DNA from: Pleionea mediterranea | GTDB lineage: Bacteria > Pseudomonadota > Gammaproteobacteria > Enterobacterales > Kangiellaceae | Assembly (NCBI RefSeq): GCF_003148745.1 | Contig: NZ_QGGU01000010.1 | Location: forward strand, 1-64,000 | Direction of reading: 5' to 3' | Length of the DNA stretch: 64,000 nucleotides | In this document: piece by piece, positions 1-11,563 of the stretch | Layout of the letters: every line of letters begins with the position of its first letter | Numbering within the stretch: position 1 is the stretch's first letter | Made by a program: the position numbers and the translations under genes | The notes under the pieces: generated by a model | The model's input: only the letters and a program-made list of their open reading frames with translations | Told to the model about the DNA's origin: nothing | Database searches by the model: none

Positions 1-13
1 AAAACGCATAAAA

Positions 14-44
14 AAAATCCGATGACCTGTGATCATCGGATTTT
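14..44. terminator. Hairpin terminator at the left edge
   Basis: A perfect 12-bp inverted repeat (14-25 with 33-44, arms AAAATCCGATGA and TCATCGGATTTT) encloses a 7-nt loop. The arms end in A and T runs, so it could stop transcription from either side. It probably ends a gene lying left of the window. It sits about 45 bp before the point where homology to BarA begins, which matters for the broken gene that follows. Confidence 0.75.
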
Positions 45-157
45 GATCTTTTTGCCGAAAATATCAAGCTTTATTTGCTTAACTGATCGGCATTAGCCAT
101 AACCGCCCTTTTGCACTGGCCGGAACACGTAAACAGACCGATCAACTGCAAGCCAGT

Positions 158-2632
158 ATGACGCAAATTCCAACGTCTGAAGAATGGCAAGCTATAGATT
201 CTGGCGTATTAATCCGCTCCCCGATCTACACGGTCGCTTCTTCACTGGAAGACACCACGCTCAATACAAGGCCGAATGAACCTATATTGGGCTATGTGGC
301 AATCCACATGACCAAAGACTTTGCCGCAGTTCGGCAATACGAAACCATTATCGCATCCATTGTTATTCTGCTCATTGGACTTTCTGTGGGTGGCTTTTTA
401 GCACAACGAATGGCACGTGCCGTTACGCTGCCAATTATCCATCTGGCACACGCCGTTAATCGCATTAAAGAAGGCAAGCTCAATACTCGCGTCGATGGCC
501 AGTCAACCGGCGAGTTAAACACCTTAATCAGCGGCGTTAACGATATGGCGAAATCCCTGTACGAAGCCAGAGAGGAAATGCAGCAGGCTATCGAACAGGC
601 CACGTCAGATTTAAGCCAAACACTCGAAACGCTTGAAGTGCAAAATGTAGAACTGGATATGGCGCGAAAACAGGCGCTTGAAGCAAGCCGGGTTAAATCA
701 GAGTTTTTGGCCAATATGAGCCACGAAATTCGAACCCCCATGAACGGTGTGATTGGTTTTACCAATTTGCTGTTGCGAAGCGATATGGATGATAAGCAAC
801 GCGAGTTTCTATTTACCATCCACAAGTCGGCCAACAATTTATTATCCATCATCGACGATATTCTCGATTTCTCAAAAATTGAAGCGGGAAAAATGGAACT
901 CGATGAGTCGTCTCTGGATATTCGCGAATGCGTCGACGACGTGCTTAACCTGATTGCACCACTGGCACAGGAGAAACAGCTTGAAGTAGCAGCACTGGTC
1001 TATTCCGATGTGCCCGATACCATACTGGGCGATCAGGTTCGATTAAAACAAATTCTGACCAACCTGGTAAACAACGCGGTCAAGTTTACCGAAAAAGGCT
1101 CGGTAATCGTTCGAGTCATGATCGAAGACAGCGACGATCAAAAAATCAATTTGAAGTTTACCATCAGCGATACAGGCATCGGTATGTCGCAAGAGCAGCA
1201 GGACGTACTATTTCAGGCATTCAGTCAGGCCGATACCACCACCACCCGACGCTTTGGTGGAACAGGCCTTGGTCTGGTTATTTCGAAAAAGCTGGTGGAA
1301 AAAATGGGCGGCGACATTGGACTCGACAGTACCCTAAACGAAGGTTCGGACTTCTGGTTTAATATTCGCGTTAATCGTGATTACGAATTGTTGCTGGATC
1401 AAGATCAGCCCATCAACTTTCTTGAAGATAAACGCGTTTTCTTTTACGAACCTCTCGAATCCACCCGTTTATCGATCAAACATATGCTTGATCGTTGGAA
1501 TATGCGTTCTCGTTCTGCCAGCGAAATGGGTGACTTTATTCGTCAGGTTGAACACGCAGCAAAAACCAATAAAACCATTCATTATCTGCTGTTCGATTGT
1601 TCACATTACAACGAGCATCAGGAACAGATTAAACACCTGCTTGATCTTGCCCACAACCAACTCGACTGTGCCGCTATTGCCACCATCGCCAGTCCTGATT
1701 CACAAAAGACCAAACAATTGATTAAAAGTGGCGCCAACGAATGCATCAGTCGACCAATTGCCCACCGACAACTAAAACACACATTGCTTGAACTGATGGA
1801 TGACGAACAACGGGCAAAGCTCAGCGCCATGAATGCCATGGATCCTAACTCTCCGTTTGAAGAGCTCAGTATTCTTGCCGTAGATGATAATGACGCCAAC
1901 TTGAAATTAATTTCGGTATTTCTTGAAGACTTCCACGTTAATGTAGTAACCGCCGTGAATGGGTTAGACGCAGTAGAAAAAGCCAGCATTAAACATTTCG
2001 ATTTGATTTTTATGGATATTCAAATGCCTGAAATGGACGGTATCGAAGCCACCCGTAAAATACGTAAGTCGAAACTGAATCAACGCACACCCATTATTGC
2101 ATTAACTGCCCATGCCATGTTGGGCGAAAAAGAAAAGCTACTTTCCGAAGGCATGAACGACTATTTGACCAAACCCATAAATCTGGATCAAATTGAAGAA
2201 ACTCTGTTTAAGTGGACTCACAGCAAACAGCAGCCACCAACACTATTAACCAAAAGCAACGAACTGAATACGGAAACAGCAAAGCCAGAATATTCAAATG
2301 ATGAACAAAATATTGACTGGCCGTTAAGTATAAAAATGGCTGGAGGCAAAGAAGAGCTGGCAAAAGATATGGTGAATATGTTTATCGAGCATATTCCAGA
2401 ATCAAAACAGGACATAGAACAAAGTTATCAATCAAAAGATATCGAAAAGCTTGTCGCCAGTGTACATAAGTTTCATGGTGCCACCTGTTATGTAGGCGTC
2501 CCGCAGTTAAAACAACTGGCCAAGGATTATGAAACCGAACTTAAGAAAAATAAATTGAGTGATGACGCTAAAAAAATTCACCAGCAGTTAATCGCAGAAA
2601 TGGAAGCCGTGGCAAATAATTCACAGGTTTAA
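158..2632 (+). CDS. barA: BarA/GacS-type hybrid sensor histidine kinase, N-terminally truncated
   Basis: Membrane hybrid kinase which in gammaproteobacteria phosphorylates the response regulator UvrY/GacA and so controls Csr small RNAs. From the ATG at 158 it has 824 residues: the last part of a periplasmic sensor domain, one membrane segment (about 61-83), HAMP, HisKA with the SHEIRTP motif (phospho-His 189), an HATPase domain with the GTGLGL box, a degenerate middle receiver, an intact C-terminal receiver (phospho-Asp 620 in FMDIQMP) and an HPt domain (FHGA, His 773). E. coli BarA has 918 residues; the first membrane helix and roughly half of the sensor domain are missing. BarA-like sequence continues in frame upstream of the ATG to about position 90, then meets a TAA at 80-82, and I see no other start codon. 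The gene may be truncated in the genome or cut at an assembly edge. The catalytic parts look intact. Confidence 0.9.
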   Translation: MTQIPTSEEWQAIDSGVLIRSPIYTVASSLEDTTLNTRPNEPILGYVAIHMTKDFAAVRQYETIIASIVILLIGLSVGGFLAQRMARAVTLPIIHLAHAVNRIKEGKLNTRVDGQSTGELNTLISGVNDMAKSLYEAREEMQQAIEQATSDLSQTLETLEVQNVELDMARKQALEASRVKSEFLANMSHEIRTPMNGVIGFTNLLLRSDMDDKQREFLFTIHKSANNLLSIIDDILDFSKIEAGKMELDESSLDIRECVDDVLNLIAPLAQEKQLEVAALVYSDVPDTILGDQVRLKQILTNLVNNAVKFTEKGSVIVRVMIEDSDDQKINLKFTISDTGIGMSQEQQDVLFQAFSQADTTTTRRFGGTGLGLVISKKLVEKMGGDIGLDSTLNEGSDFWFNIRVNRDYELLLDQDQPINFLEDKRVFFYEPLESTRLSIKHMLDRWNMRSRSASEMGDFIRQVEHAAKTNKTIHYLLFDCSHYNEHQEQIKHLLDLAHNQLDCAAIATIASPDSQKTKQLIKSGANECISRPIAHRQLKHTLLELMDDEQRAKLSAMNAMDPNSPFEELSILAVDDNDANLKLISVFLEDFHVNVVTAVNGLDAVEKASIKHFDLIFMDIQMPEMDGIEATRKIRKSKLNQRTPIIALTAHAMLGEKEKLLSEGMNDYLTKPINLDQIEETLFKWTHSKQQPPTLLTKSNELNTETAKPEYSNDEQNIDWPLSIKMAGGKEELAKDMVNMFIEHIPESKQDIEQSYQSKDIEKLVASVHKFHGATCYVGVPQLKQLAKDYETELKKNKLSDDAKKIHQQLIAEMEAVANNSQV

Positions 2633-2746
2633 ACCAATGCGTCGAAACATCGGGTGTAAGTTTTTACTTTGATCTATGAAATCCAACAATTAATATAAAA
2701 TCTCAGGGGAACTCTAATCCATAATTAAATAGCTTAGAAACAACCA

Positions 2747-2774
2747 GGGCTTAATCACCATAATGATTAAGCCC
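2747..2774. terminator. Bidirectional hairpin between barA and murA
   Basis: Perfect 11-bp stem (2747-2757 with 2764-2774, GGGCTTAATCA and its complement) with a 6-nt loop, in the gap between two convergent genes. The T tract is weak on both sides, but the position suits a shared terminator. Confidence 0.55.
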
Positions 2775-2826
2775 CAAGTCAACAAGATATATGCCAGATA
2801 AACTATAGCTAAAAAAGTGTTTAAAA

Positions 2827-4152
<1,326 letters not shown>

Positions 4153-4202
4153 CTAAAATACGTATTTTACTGATAAAATCGATTTTTTGATACGGCAAGA
4201 AG

Positions 4203-4457
4203 TTAACCTAGCTGTAATTTGCTGGCTTTTTCCCACTCTTGTGGTGTGTAGGTTTCGATAGACAAGGCATGAATGGCACCACTTTTAATGTGATCATTAA
4301 GCACCTGATACACCATTTGCTGTTTTTTAACCGGTCGTAACCCGTCAAACGTTTCTGAAACCAGACGCACCTTGAAGTGACTGCCGTCGCCATCAGCGGC
4401 AACATCAGCACCATCAAAGGCTTGTTCTAAAATTTGCTTTATTTCTTCCGGGGCCAT
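4203..4457 (-). CDS. ibaG: BolA-family protein IbaG
   Basis: Small BolA-like protein of 84 residues. BolA proteins pair with monothiol glutaredoxins to bind a [2Fe-2S] cluster; E. coli IbaG (YrbA) lies directly upstream of murA, as here. The conserved C-terminal block HALSIETYTPQEW and the central FKVRLVSETF strand define the family. I chose the ATG at 4457 (MAPEEIKQ) because it is preceded by GGAGG about 9 nt away and gives the normal length; the open frame runs on upstream to about 4592. That upstream extension is discussed as a possible mlaB remnant. The mlaFEDCB genes usually found upstream are absent here. Confidence 0.93.
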   Translation of the reverse strand: MAPEEIKQILEQAFDGADVAADGDGSHFKVRLVSETFDGLRPVKKQQMVYQVLNDHIKSGAIHALSIETYTPQEWEKASKLQLG

Positions 4458-4740
4458 GATAAAAGGTCCTCCAAGCATCGAGTCAATTTTGAGGCGTAAT
4501 TCTGACTGATGCAACAATGACTGTCCAGCCGAATTGCGGTGAAGACGGGTTACTTCAAGCGTCAGTTGTGCGAAAATAACGCGGTTTGACAAAAAATGTC
4601 ACGATTTCAATGACTTTAATAAATCGTTATGACGTACAATGAATCTAATGACTGTAATAAATCTAAAAAACAGCTTGATTCCTGCCCACACAATCTCTTT
4701 AATGAGCGCCTTTGCGTTTTTAACGGTGACTTTTTAGCCT

Positions 4741-5754
4741 ATGATGTATCAATATTTTGCCCTGGTAATTTCAGGTATTGCACTGCTCGTCTGGAGTGCA
4801 GACAGATTTACTGACGGTGCGGCTGCTTTTGCCCGTAACCTCGGGGTATCGCCGTTGATCGTCGGGTTAACCATTGTTGCCATTGGCTCATCTGCGCCAG
4901 AAATACTGATTTCACTTAACGCATCTTTATCCAACACACCCGGCATAGGCCTTGGTAATGCACTTGGCTCCAATATAACCAACATCGCGTTTGTGCTTGG
5001 TGTTTCAGCATTAATAAAACCACTGCATGTAGAATCAGGCACCATTAAACGTGAGTTTCCGGTACTCATGGGCATCACACTCTGGGCCGCTTATTTATTA
5101 TCGGACGGTGATTTAACCGCCGGAGAGTCATGGCCGCTGCTGATTGCACTGGTGTTTTACGTTTTATGGCTCATACGTGTGGGCATGCAGACCCGCGTTC
5201 GTCAGGATCTGATGCTACAGGAGATCGTCGAAGAGCTGCCCGATACCATGCCCAACTCAAAAGCTATTATGTGGATCATCATTGGTATGGCCTTGTTGCA
5301 AGTGAGCTCGAAAATGCTGGTTTACGGCGCATCCAATATAGCGCTGCACTTTGGCATCAGCGATATCATTATTGGCTCTACAATAATTGCCATAGGCACC
5401 AGTTTGCCTGAATTAGCGGCGACAGTGGCTGGCGTACTGAAAGATGAAGATGAAATGGCGCTTGGTAATGTCATCGGCTCAAATATATTTAACCTGCTAG
5501 CAGTACTCAGCTTACCGGGCATATTAGTGGGTATTCAATTTGATGAAGACATGTTCAAAGTGATGATATTGAATGTCGCCCCTATGTTATTACTTACCGT
5601 TGCCATGGGTATTATGGGTTACGGCTTTCGCAAAAAGCATGGCTCGATAAACCGGATAGAAGGCTCACTGTTATTGCTGGTGTTTGTTGTCTGGTTAACC
5701 ATGAGTGCGCTGCAGGAAATGGGCAAGCTGGATGCCTGGCAGTCAATCATCTAG
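4741..5754 (+). CDS. yrbG: Calcium/sodium antiporter, YrbG-like
   Basis: Inner-membrane cation/calcium exchanger of the CaCA superfamily, 337 residues with about ten hydrophobic helices in two halves. Each half has the alpha-repeat signature that binds the ions: GSSAPEILIS near residue 57 and GTSLPELAATV near residue 219. It lies directly upstream of kdsD, as yrbG does in E. coli, and is divergent from ibaG-murA. Two adjacent ATG codons (4741, 4744) could both serve as start. The ion preference cannot be read from the sequence. Confidence 0.92.
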   Translation: MMYQYFALVISGIALLVWSADRFTDGAAAFARNLGVSPLIVGLTIVAIGSSAPEILISLNASLSNTPGIGLGNALGSNITNIAFVLGVSALIKPLHVESGTIKREFPVLMGITLWAAYLLSDGDLTAGESWPLLIALVFYVLWLIRVGMQTRVRQDLMLQEIVEELPDTMPNSKAIMWIIIGMALLQVSSKMLVYGASNIALHFGISDIIIGSTIIAIGTSLPELAATVAGVLKDEDEMALGNVIGSNIFNLLAVLSLPGILVGIQFDEDMFKVMILNVAPMLLLTVAMGIMGYGFRKKHGSINRIEGSLLLLVFVVWLTMSALQEMGKLDAWQSII

Positions 5755-5770
5755 CGTGTTGTATTTAAGC

Positions 5771-5801
5771 TTGGCTCCAACTGCTCAAAGTACGTTATAA
5801 T
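5771..5801 (+). promoter_or_regulatory. Probable sigma-70 promoter for kdsD-kdsC-lptCAB
   Basis: A perfect -10 hexamer TATAAT (5796-5801) lies 39 bp before the kdsD start, with TTGGCT (5771-5776, 4 of 6 consensus bases) as -35 at a rather long 19-bp spacing. Position and match suggest a promoter for the Kdo/LPS-transport operon. Confidence 0.5.
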
Positions 5802-5840
5802 CTTTTTCAAACCTATAACTGTCGGATTTCAAAGCTTTTT

Positions 5841-6815
5841 ATGCCAGAAAAACAACGTTTTATCGAATTAGGCCGCTCCGTCATCAGTATTGAAAAACAA
5901 GCCATCGAAAACTTGCAGCAGGCTATTAACGGTGACTTTGCCGAGGCCTGCCAAATTCTATTGGCGTGTACCGGACGTGTGGTTGTCATTGGCATGGGCA
6001 AATCCGGCCATATCGGCAATAAGATTGCCGCCACACTTGCCAGTACCGGCACTCCGGCATTTTTTGTTCACCCGGGCGAAGCCAGCCACGGTGATCTCGG
6101 TATGATTACCCGGGGCGATGTTGTGTTAGCACTCTCCAACTCCGGTGAAACCGAAGAAATCACCGGCATATTACCGGTCATTAAGCGCAAACATGTGCCC
6201 CTTATCAGTATGACCGGCAAGCCAAACTCCACGCTTGCCAAACTGGCCGATGTAAATTTAGACACCAGTGTTGAAAAAGAAGCCTGCCCACTAAATCTTG
6301 CTCCTACCGCGTCAACCACCACGGCATTAGTCATGGGGGATGCCCTTGCGGTTGCTTTACTGGACGCCAGAGGTTTCAGCCCCGATGACTTTGCTCTATC
6401 TCATCCTGGTGGCAGCCTTGGTCGCAAATTACTGTTAAAAGTGGAAGACATTATGCATCAGGGTGATGCCGTACCATCGGTACAACAGGGCGTCTTATTA
6501 AAAGACGCATTACTTGAAATTACCGAAAAACGATTGGGCATGACCGCTATTGTCGATCAGGAAGGTAACTTACAGGGTATCTTTACCGATGGTGATTTAC
6601 GCCGCTCCATTGAACGGCAGGTGGATTTTACCAACACCCTGATAGATGACGTGATGACCGCCAATTGCCAGACCATTTCACCCAATATGCTCGCCGTTGA
6701 AGCGGTACAGATTATGGAACATAAAGCCATTAACGCATTATTAGTAACCAACGATCATCAACAGGTTGTTGGTGCACTGAATATGCACGACTTATTAAAA
6801 GCCGGAGTGGTGTAA
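5841..6815 (+). CDS. kdsD: D-arabinose 5-phosphate isomerase KdsD
   Basis: Converts D-ribulose 5-phosphate to D-arabinose 5-phosphate, the first step towards Kdo of the lipopolysaccharide inner core. 324 residues, matching E. coli KdsD (328). An N-terminal SIS sugar-isomerase domain (about 40-175; motifs GMGKSGHIG and GEASHGDLGM) is followed by two CBS domains (about 205-324). It is first in the kdsD-kdsC-lptC-lptA-lptB cluster, and its stop codon overlaps the kdsC start by one base, suggesting translational coupling. Confidence 0.97.
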   Translation: MPEKQRFIELGRSVISIEKQAIENLQQAINGDFAEACQILLACTGRVVVIGMGKSGHIGNKIAATLASTGTPAFFVHPGEASHGDLGMITRGDVVLALSNSGETEEITGILPVIKRKHVPLISMTGKPNSTLAKLADVNLDTSVEKEACPLNLAPTASTTTALVMGDALAVALLDARGFSPDDFALSHPGGSLGRKLLLKVEDIMHQGDAVPSVQQGVLLKDALLEITEKRLGMTAIVDQEGNLQGIFTDGDLRRSIERQVDFTNTLIDDVMTANCQTISPNMLAVEAVQIMEHKAINALLVTNDHQQVVGALNMHDLLKAGVV

Positions 6816-7357
6816 TGGAGTTACCCAATCTGTCCGAATCGTTACTGCTAAAAGCTCGCCAGATCCAACTGCTGATAATGGATGTGGACGGTGTGTTGAG
6901 TGATGGCATGGTCTATTACACAAACAATGGCGACGAAATTAAAAACTTTAATATCAAAGATGGCCTTGGCATTAAACTGATGCATCAGGCTGGCATAAAG
7001 ACTGCCATAATTACCGGGCGTCAGTCTGCCATCGTTGAAAGACGCGCCAAAGAGCTGGGTATATCCCATATTGTTCAGGGCGCCCCAGACAAACGAAACG
7101 CGTTTCAATCAATTTTAGCCGCTGAAAACCTTACCGCCGATCAAGTGGCGCATGTGGGTGATGATTTACCCGATTTACCACTGATGCAACTGGCCGGCCT
7201 TGGCATTGCGGTCAAAGACGCCAACTGGTTTGTTCGCCAGCATGCCGACTGGATCACCGATGAGTCGGGAGGCAAGGGTGCTGTACGTAACATCGCCGAG
7301 TTATTGCTGACCAGCCGTGAGCAATTAACCGATGTTTATCACAGTTACCTGAAATAG
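6815..7357 (+). CDS. kdsC: 3-deoxy-D-manno-octulosonate 8-phosphate phosphatase KdsC
   Basis: HAD-superfamily phosphatase that releases Kdo from Kdo 8-phosphate, the third step of Kdo synthesis. 180 residues (E. coli 188). The nucleophile motif DVDGVLSDG (Asp23, Asp25), the ITGRQS motif II region and the C-terminal GDDLPDL metal motif are all present. As in the tetrameric C0-type HAD enzymes there is no large cap domain. The start overlaps the kdsD stop (TAATG). Confidence 0.97.
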   Translation: MELPNLSESLLLKARQIQLLIMDVDGVLSDGMVYYTNNGDEIKNFNIKDGLGIKLMHQAGIKTAIITGRQSAIVERRAKELGISHIVQGAPDKRNAFQSILAAENLTADQVAHVGDDLPDLPLMQLAGLGIAVKDANWFVRQHADWITDESGGKGAVRNIAELLLTSREQLTDVYHSYLK

Positions 7358-7367
7358 TAACTCGATT

Positions 7368-7931
7368 ATGGCCTTTCGGATTATAAAAGTACGCCGAAAA
7401 ATTCCTTATGTCTTTGCTGGCCTCGCTCTGGCTCTGGCAACCTGGAATTTTATGACCGGAGATGAAAAAATCCTTGAATCTGACCCGGTACCAGAACTGT
7501 CCGAAGAATACATCATGGATAATTTTTCGCTAACCCAGTTTGACCAACATGGCACACCTATCCACCGCATTACAGCTAGCAAAGCTCGCTCACACAAGGA
7601 ACAGGTTATACTTTCCAAGCCAGACATAGAAACACGAGTCAATCAATCGCTCTGGCAAATAACGGCGGAACAGGCAGTTGCGGTTCAATCATTTAATCAA
7701 TTAACCTTACAACAGCAGGTTAAACTCTCTGAACAATCCAGCGTGAACCAACAAAGGTTAAACCTGTCTACATCATCATTAACCTACTGGGCAACACAAA
7801 AGAAAATTACGTCCGATGCCAAGGTTACCATTCAGGATGGATTGTTTAAGTTGTCCGGCACAGGTTTTAGCGTCGATTTATTAAACGAAAATTATCAAAT
7901 AGACAGTCAGGTAGAAGGCAGTAAACATTAA
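7368..7931 (+). CDS. lptC: LPS export protein LptC
   Basis: Bitopic inner-membrane protein that receives lipopolysaccharide from LptB2FG and hands it to LptA. 187 residues (E. coli 191) with one N-terminal membrane anchor (about 12-30) and a periplasmic beta-jellyroll domain. Sequence similarity within this family is low; identification rests on the anchor, length, strand-rich body and position between kdsC and lptA. Its stop codon overlaps the lptA start by one base. Confidence 0.92.
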   Translation: MAFRIIKVRRKIPYVFAGLALALATWNFMTGDEKILESDPVPELSEEYIMDNFSLTQFDQHGTPIHRITASKARSHKEQVILSKPDIETRVNQSLWQITAEQAVAVQSFNQLTLQQQVKLSEQSSVNQQRLNLSTSSLTYWATQKKITSDAKVTIQDGLFKLSGTGFSVDLLNENYQIDSQVEGSKH

Positions 7932-8671
7932 TGAAATTGACCTTCATCGATCAACATTTTGTTTCGTCATTATTATTCAGCAAATGGATTTTAATCTTCA
8001 TTATGGCATCGCCAACTTTGGCCACCGCGCAGCCCGCTCAATGCAACAATGAATCGCTGACTGCCGATAGCTCGAAAGGAATGCGCCAGCAAGGCATTAT
8101 TCAGCACACAGGTAATGTAATTTTTTGCAATAAGACATTGCACCTGGCGGCCGATGAATTAGTCTTGAAGCAAACTCGTCAACAGCAAACTTACACGGCT
8201 AAGGGCGATCCTGTGGTAATTAATCAGCGCAACGATTCCTTTCACCTGACAGCAAAATCAGACATCAGCGAATACAAACCGCAACAGTCCAGTGTCGATT
8301 TTAGTGGGACGGTGAATATTAAGTTAATAAATACCGACAACAGCCAGACAGCCATTGAAGCAGATCAATTAATCTATCAATTCCAAAACACTGACACCGA
8401 TGAATTAACGCCAGTTTATTTTCAGGCCAAAGGCACACCCGCCAAGTTTCAGTTCAGTCGACAAAATGATACAGAAGTGATCGCCAGTGCCGAATATATT
8501 GAGTATTCCTTTGAGCAACAGATCCTTACACTAACGGGTAACATTCGTTTCTCACAGGGTGAAAGCCTGATTAAGGCTGAAAAGTTAATCTACAATGTTA
8601 CTAATCAGTCTTGGGAGGTTCCTCAGATGGACAATCAGCGACTGGAAATTATTAAGAAACCTGAATCATGA
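7931..8671 (+). CDS. lptA: LPS transport periplasmic protein LptA
   Basis: Periplasmic bridge protein whose beta-jellyroll units stack end to end to carry LPS to the outer membrane. 246 residues, longer than E. coli LptA (185), partly because of a long N-terminal signal region (hydrophobic 15-31, probable cleavage near TLATA-QPA). The OstA-type core (about 58-200) contains the [12 protein letters not shown] strand pattern. The gene end overlaps the lptB start by 4 bp (ATGA). Confidence 0.92.
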   Translation: MKLTFIDQHFVSSLLFSKWILIFIMASPTLATAQPAQCNNESLTADSSKGMRQQGIIQHTGNVIFCNKTLHLAADELVLKQTRQQQTYTAKGDPVVINQRNDSFHLTAKSDISEYKPQQSSVDFSGTVNIKLINTDNSQTAIEADQLIYQFQNTDTDELTPVYFQAKGTPAKFQFSRQNDTEVIASAEYIEYSFEQQILTLTGNIRFSQGESLIKAEKLIYNVTNQSWEVPQMDNQRLEIIKKPES

Positions 8672-9393
8672 CTCAACTCAAGGCACAACATTTAGCCAAA
8701 GCCTACAAAGGCAGAAAAGTCGTCAAAGATGTTTCTCTTGCCGTCAAGCAAGGACAAATTGTTGGACTGCTTGGACCTAACGGCGCTGGTAAAACCACCT
8801 CTTTTTACATGATTGTAGGGCTGGTGCCACAAGATCAGGGGAGCGTCACGATTGATGACAAAGACATTTCTGATCAGGCGATGCATCAACGGGCCAAAAT
8901 GGGTATTGGTTATTTACCGCAGGAAGCTTCTATATTTCGTAAATTAAGCGTTACCGACAATATACTGGCGGTACTTGAGCTACGACCGGAGCTTGATGAA
9001 GCGCAACGAAATCAGGAACTTGAAAAGTTACTCGGTGAGTTTCAAATCGAACACATTCGACATAATTTGGGTATGAGTCTGTCAGGCGGTGAACGACGAC
9101 GGGTTGAAATTGCCAGAGCTCTGGCCAATAACCCGGATTATATTTTACTCGACGAACCTTTTGCCGGAGTAGATCCTATTTCGGTCAACGAAATTAAACA
9201 GATTATTCAGCAACTTAAGCAGCGTGGGCTGGGCGTGTTAATAACCGATCACAATGTTCGCGAAACATTGTCGGTGTGTGAACATGCATATATAGTTAAC
9301 GCAGGTGAGTTGATTGCTGAAGGCAGTGCCGAACAAGTTTTAAACAATCCTTTGGTAAAAGAAGTTTATCTGGGTAATGAATTTAACCTTTAA
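8668..9393 (+). CDS. lptB: LPS export ABC transporter ATP-binding protein LptB
   Basis: Cytoplasmic ATPase that dimerises and drives LPS extraction by LptFG. 241 residues, exactly the E. coli length. Walker [10 protein letters not shown] (36-44), Q-loop in [10 protein letters not shown], signature LSGGERRR, Walker [14 protein letters not shown] and the H-loop in ITDHNVRET are all intact. LptF and LptG are not encoded in this window, which is normal because they usually lie elsewhere. Confidence 0.98.
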   Translation: MTQLKAQHLAKAYKGRKVVKDVSLAVKQGQIVGLLGPNGAGKTTSFYMIVGLVPQDQGSVTIDDKDISDQAMHQRAKMGIGYLPQEASIFRKLSVTDNILAVLELRPELDEAQRNQELEKLLGEFQIEHIRHNLGMSLSGGERRRVEIARALANNPDYILLDEPFAGVDPISVNEIKQIIQQLKQRGLGVLITDHNVRETLSVCEHAYIVNAGELIAEGSAEQVLNNPLVKEVYLGNEFNL

Positions 9394-9503
9394 TAACATG
9401 ACTCGATAAGCGGATAAATCAGATTATTTATTTGCTACAACTTATTGAAAAAATTAGAGTAAGCCCAATTAATATTAGTAACGGACAGATTTGTGACAAT
9501 TTT

Positions 9504-9533
9504 TTCACGCATTTGTGTCTAAATTGCTATTAT
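9504..9533 (+). promoter_or_regulatory. Possible promoter of rpoN
   Basis: An extended -10 element TGCTATTAT (9525-9533) lies 118 bp before the rpoN ATG, with TTCACG (9504-9509, 4 of 6 consensus bases) 18 bp upstream. It occupies the 257-bp gap between lptB and rpoN and could give rpoN its own transcript. Confidence 0.4.
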
Positions 9534-9650
9534 TAAAGTAAGCCTGAGTTATTATCAGTCAGCCTGATGGGGCAAACAACCCATCGATAATTTGTTGATC
9601 ATTGATCAGCCAAACTGAATAAACAAAAAAAGCGGCTATACCGACATTAA

Positions 9651-11135
9651 ATGAAGCCTTCCTTACAGTTAAAAATTGGTCAAAGTCTGACCATGACTCC
9701 ACAACTGCAACAAGCGATACGCTTGCTGCAGCTATCGAGCCTCGATCTGCAAAATGAAATTCAAGAAGCACTTGAATCCAATCCCATGTTGGAAGGCAAC
9801 GAAGATCTTCCACAAGAAAGCAAAGAGTCTGATAGCAATGGAAAAGATACCGAATCTTCAGCGTCTGAAAAAGAAGCCTCCGAAATAGATACCTCCGATG
9901 CACTGAAAAACGAAACCATTGATAAAGATTTAGCCGTCGATACCCAATGGGAAGACTGGCAATACAGCCCCCCCTCTTCAATGGCACGTTCCGATGATGA
10001 TCGTGAATTTGAATATCAGGGTGAAACCTCCTTATCGTTGCATGATCATTTGGCCTGGCAACTCGACTTCACTCAAATCTCAGAAAGAGACAAAACCATT
10101 GCCTTGGTTTTAATCGACGAAATTGATGATGAAGGCTATTTAAGAACACCCATCAGTGACATTGAAGTCATGCTGAATGAAGACGAACAGGAAGAGTTTG
10201 ATGAACAAGTAGAAACCGATGAAATTGAAGCGGTCTTAAGCTTGATCCAGTCGTTTGATCCGGTGGGTGTTGGCGCACAAAATTTACAGGAATGTCTGCA
10301 ATTACAGCTGAACCAGTTTTCGGAAGAGGTCCCGTTCTGGATTGAAGCCAAGGAATTGATCGATGATCATTTTGACGCTCTCGCCGCTCGTAATTACAAA
10401 CAGATTATTCGGCAAACCAAGTGGCCGGAAGATTTTTTGAAAGAAGTGGTGACTTTTGTACAACGATTAAACCCAAGACCTGGCAGCAATGTATCGTCAA
10501 GCCATTCTGAATATGTAGTGCCAGATGTATTTGTCAGCAAAAAAAATGGCCGCTGGACGGTTGAGTTAAACCCTGATTGCGCACCCAAACTTAAAATCAA
10601 TACCGGCTATGCATCGTTAATTAAGCGAGCCGATTCCAGTGCTGACAACACCTTTTTAAAAAATAACCTGCAAGAAGCCAAGTGGTTTATTAAAAGCTTA
10701 CAAAGCCGCAATGAAACCTTATTAAAAGTTGCCACCAGTATTGTCGAAAAACAAATGGGCTTTTTTGAGTATGGTGAAGAAGCCATGAAGCCACTGGTAT
10801 TATCAATGATTGCGGAAGAAGTAGAAATGCATGAGTCAACCGTTTCTCGTGTAACCACTCAAAAATACATGCATACCCCAAGAGGAATTTTTGAGCTGAA
10901 ATACTTTTTCTCCAGCCATGTTAGTACCGCCGCTGGTGGTGAATGCTCTTCAACAGCGATAAGAGCCTTAATTAAAAAGCTGATTGCCGCAGAAAATAAT
11001 GCGAAACCATTGAGTGACAATAAAATTGCAAACCTGTTAAAAGAACAAGGTATTAATGTGGCACGCCGTACCATTGCTAAATATCGGGAAGCCATGAATA
11101 TACCACCTTCAAATGAACGTAAATCGCTTATTTGA
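9651..11135 (+). CDS. rpoN: RNA polymerase sigma-54 factor RpoN
   Basis: Alternative sigma factor that recognises -24/-12 promoters and needs AAA+ activators; it controls nitrogen and many other genes. 494 residues (E. coli 477). Glutamine-rich region I (1-50, [18 protein letters not shown]), an acidic region II (about 50-115), the core-binding domain, and the C-terminal RpoN box [10 protein letters not shown] (471-480) are present. It is followed by hpf, ptsN and rapZ, the standard nitrogen-PTS arrangement. Confidence 0.98.
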   Translation: MKPSLQLKIGQSLTMTPQLQQAIRLLQLSSLDLQNEIQEALESNPMLEGNEDLPQESKESDSNGKDTESSASEKEASEIDTSDALKNETIDKDLAVDTQWEDWQYSPPSSMARSDDDREFEYQGETSLSLHDHLAWQLDFTQISERDKTIALVLIDEIDDEGYLRTPISDIEVMLNEDEQEEFDEQVETDEIEAVLSLIQSFDPVGVGAQNLQECLQLQLNQFSEEVPFWIEAKELIDDHFDALAARNYKQIIRQTKWPEDFLKEVVTFVQRLNPRPGSNVSSSHSEYVVPDVFVSKKNGRWTVELNPDCAPKLKINTGYASLIKRADSSADNTFLKNNLQEAKWFIKSLQSRNETLLKVATSIVEKQMGFFEYGEEAMKPLVLSMIAEEVEMHESTVSRVTTQKYMHTPRGIFELKYFFSSHVSTAAGGECSSTAIRALIKKLIAAENNAKPLSDNKIANLLKEQGINVARRTIAKYREAMNIPPSNERKSLI

Positions 11136-11220
11136 GTCCAATTGGCTAAGTAGCTTGATAAAAGAATGCTTTGTCAAAATAAAATTAATTTAAACGTTTA
11201 TTTTGATGCTGCAGTTATCC

Positions 11221-11237
11221 CCAAAGCATTGCTTTGG
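11221..11237 (+). other. Short hairpin in the hpf leader
   Basis: A perfect 7-bp stem with a 3-nt loop (CCAAAGC ATT GCTTTGG) lies 33 bp before the hpf start. A second, AT-rich 10-bp inverted repeat precedes it (11174-11183 with 11197-11206). Either could attenuate rpoN transcripts or protect the hpf message; the function is unknown. Confidence 0.4.
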
Positions 11238-11269
11238 TAAGTTTTCTCCACAACAGAAGGAAGTCGACT

Positions 11270-11557
11270 ATGCAAATTAACTTAACTGGTCACCACGTCG
11301 ATATCACTGATTCTCTACGCAGTTATGTCAATGATAAATTTGAAAAGCTGGAAAGACACTTCGATCACATCAACAATGTTCACGTCATTTTAAGTGTTGA
11401 AAAGCTACGACAAATTGCAGAGGCCAAATTAAATGTTAATGGCGGAGAAATCTTTGCAAACTCAGAAAACGAAGACATGTACGCGGCGATTGACTCGTTA
11501 ACCGATAAGCTTGATCGACAGGTCATTAAACACAAGGAAAAAATGATTCGTCATTAA
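11270..11557 (+). CDS. hpf: Ribosome hibernation promoting factor (short form)
   Basis: Binds the 30S decoding and mRNA channel in stationary phase and promotes inactive 100S ribosomes. 95 residues, the short HPF/YfiA form without the C-terminal dimerisation domain (E. coli HPF 95). The ATG at 11270 (MQINLTGHHVDIT) is chosen because it matches the family N-terminus and follows AGAAGGAAG; an upstream in-frame start at 11234 would only add 12 non-conserved residues. Located between rpoN and ptsN as in E. coli. Confidence 0.95.
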   Translation: MQINLTGHHVDITDSLRSYVNDKFEKLERHFDHINNVHVILSVEKLRQIAEAKLNVNGGEIFANSENEDMYAAIDSLTDKLDRQVIKHKEKMIRH

Positions 11558-11563
11558 GTCTTT

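Noticed and set aside
4629-4814. 61-codon plus-strand open frame before the yrbG-like gene
   Set aside because: No ribosome binding site, no family features, Cys/Asn-rich composition typical of random frames, and it overlaps the true start.
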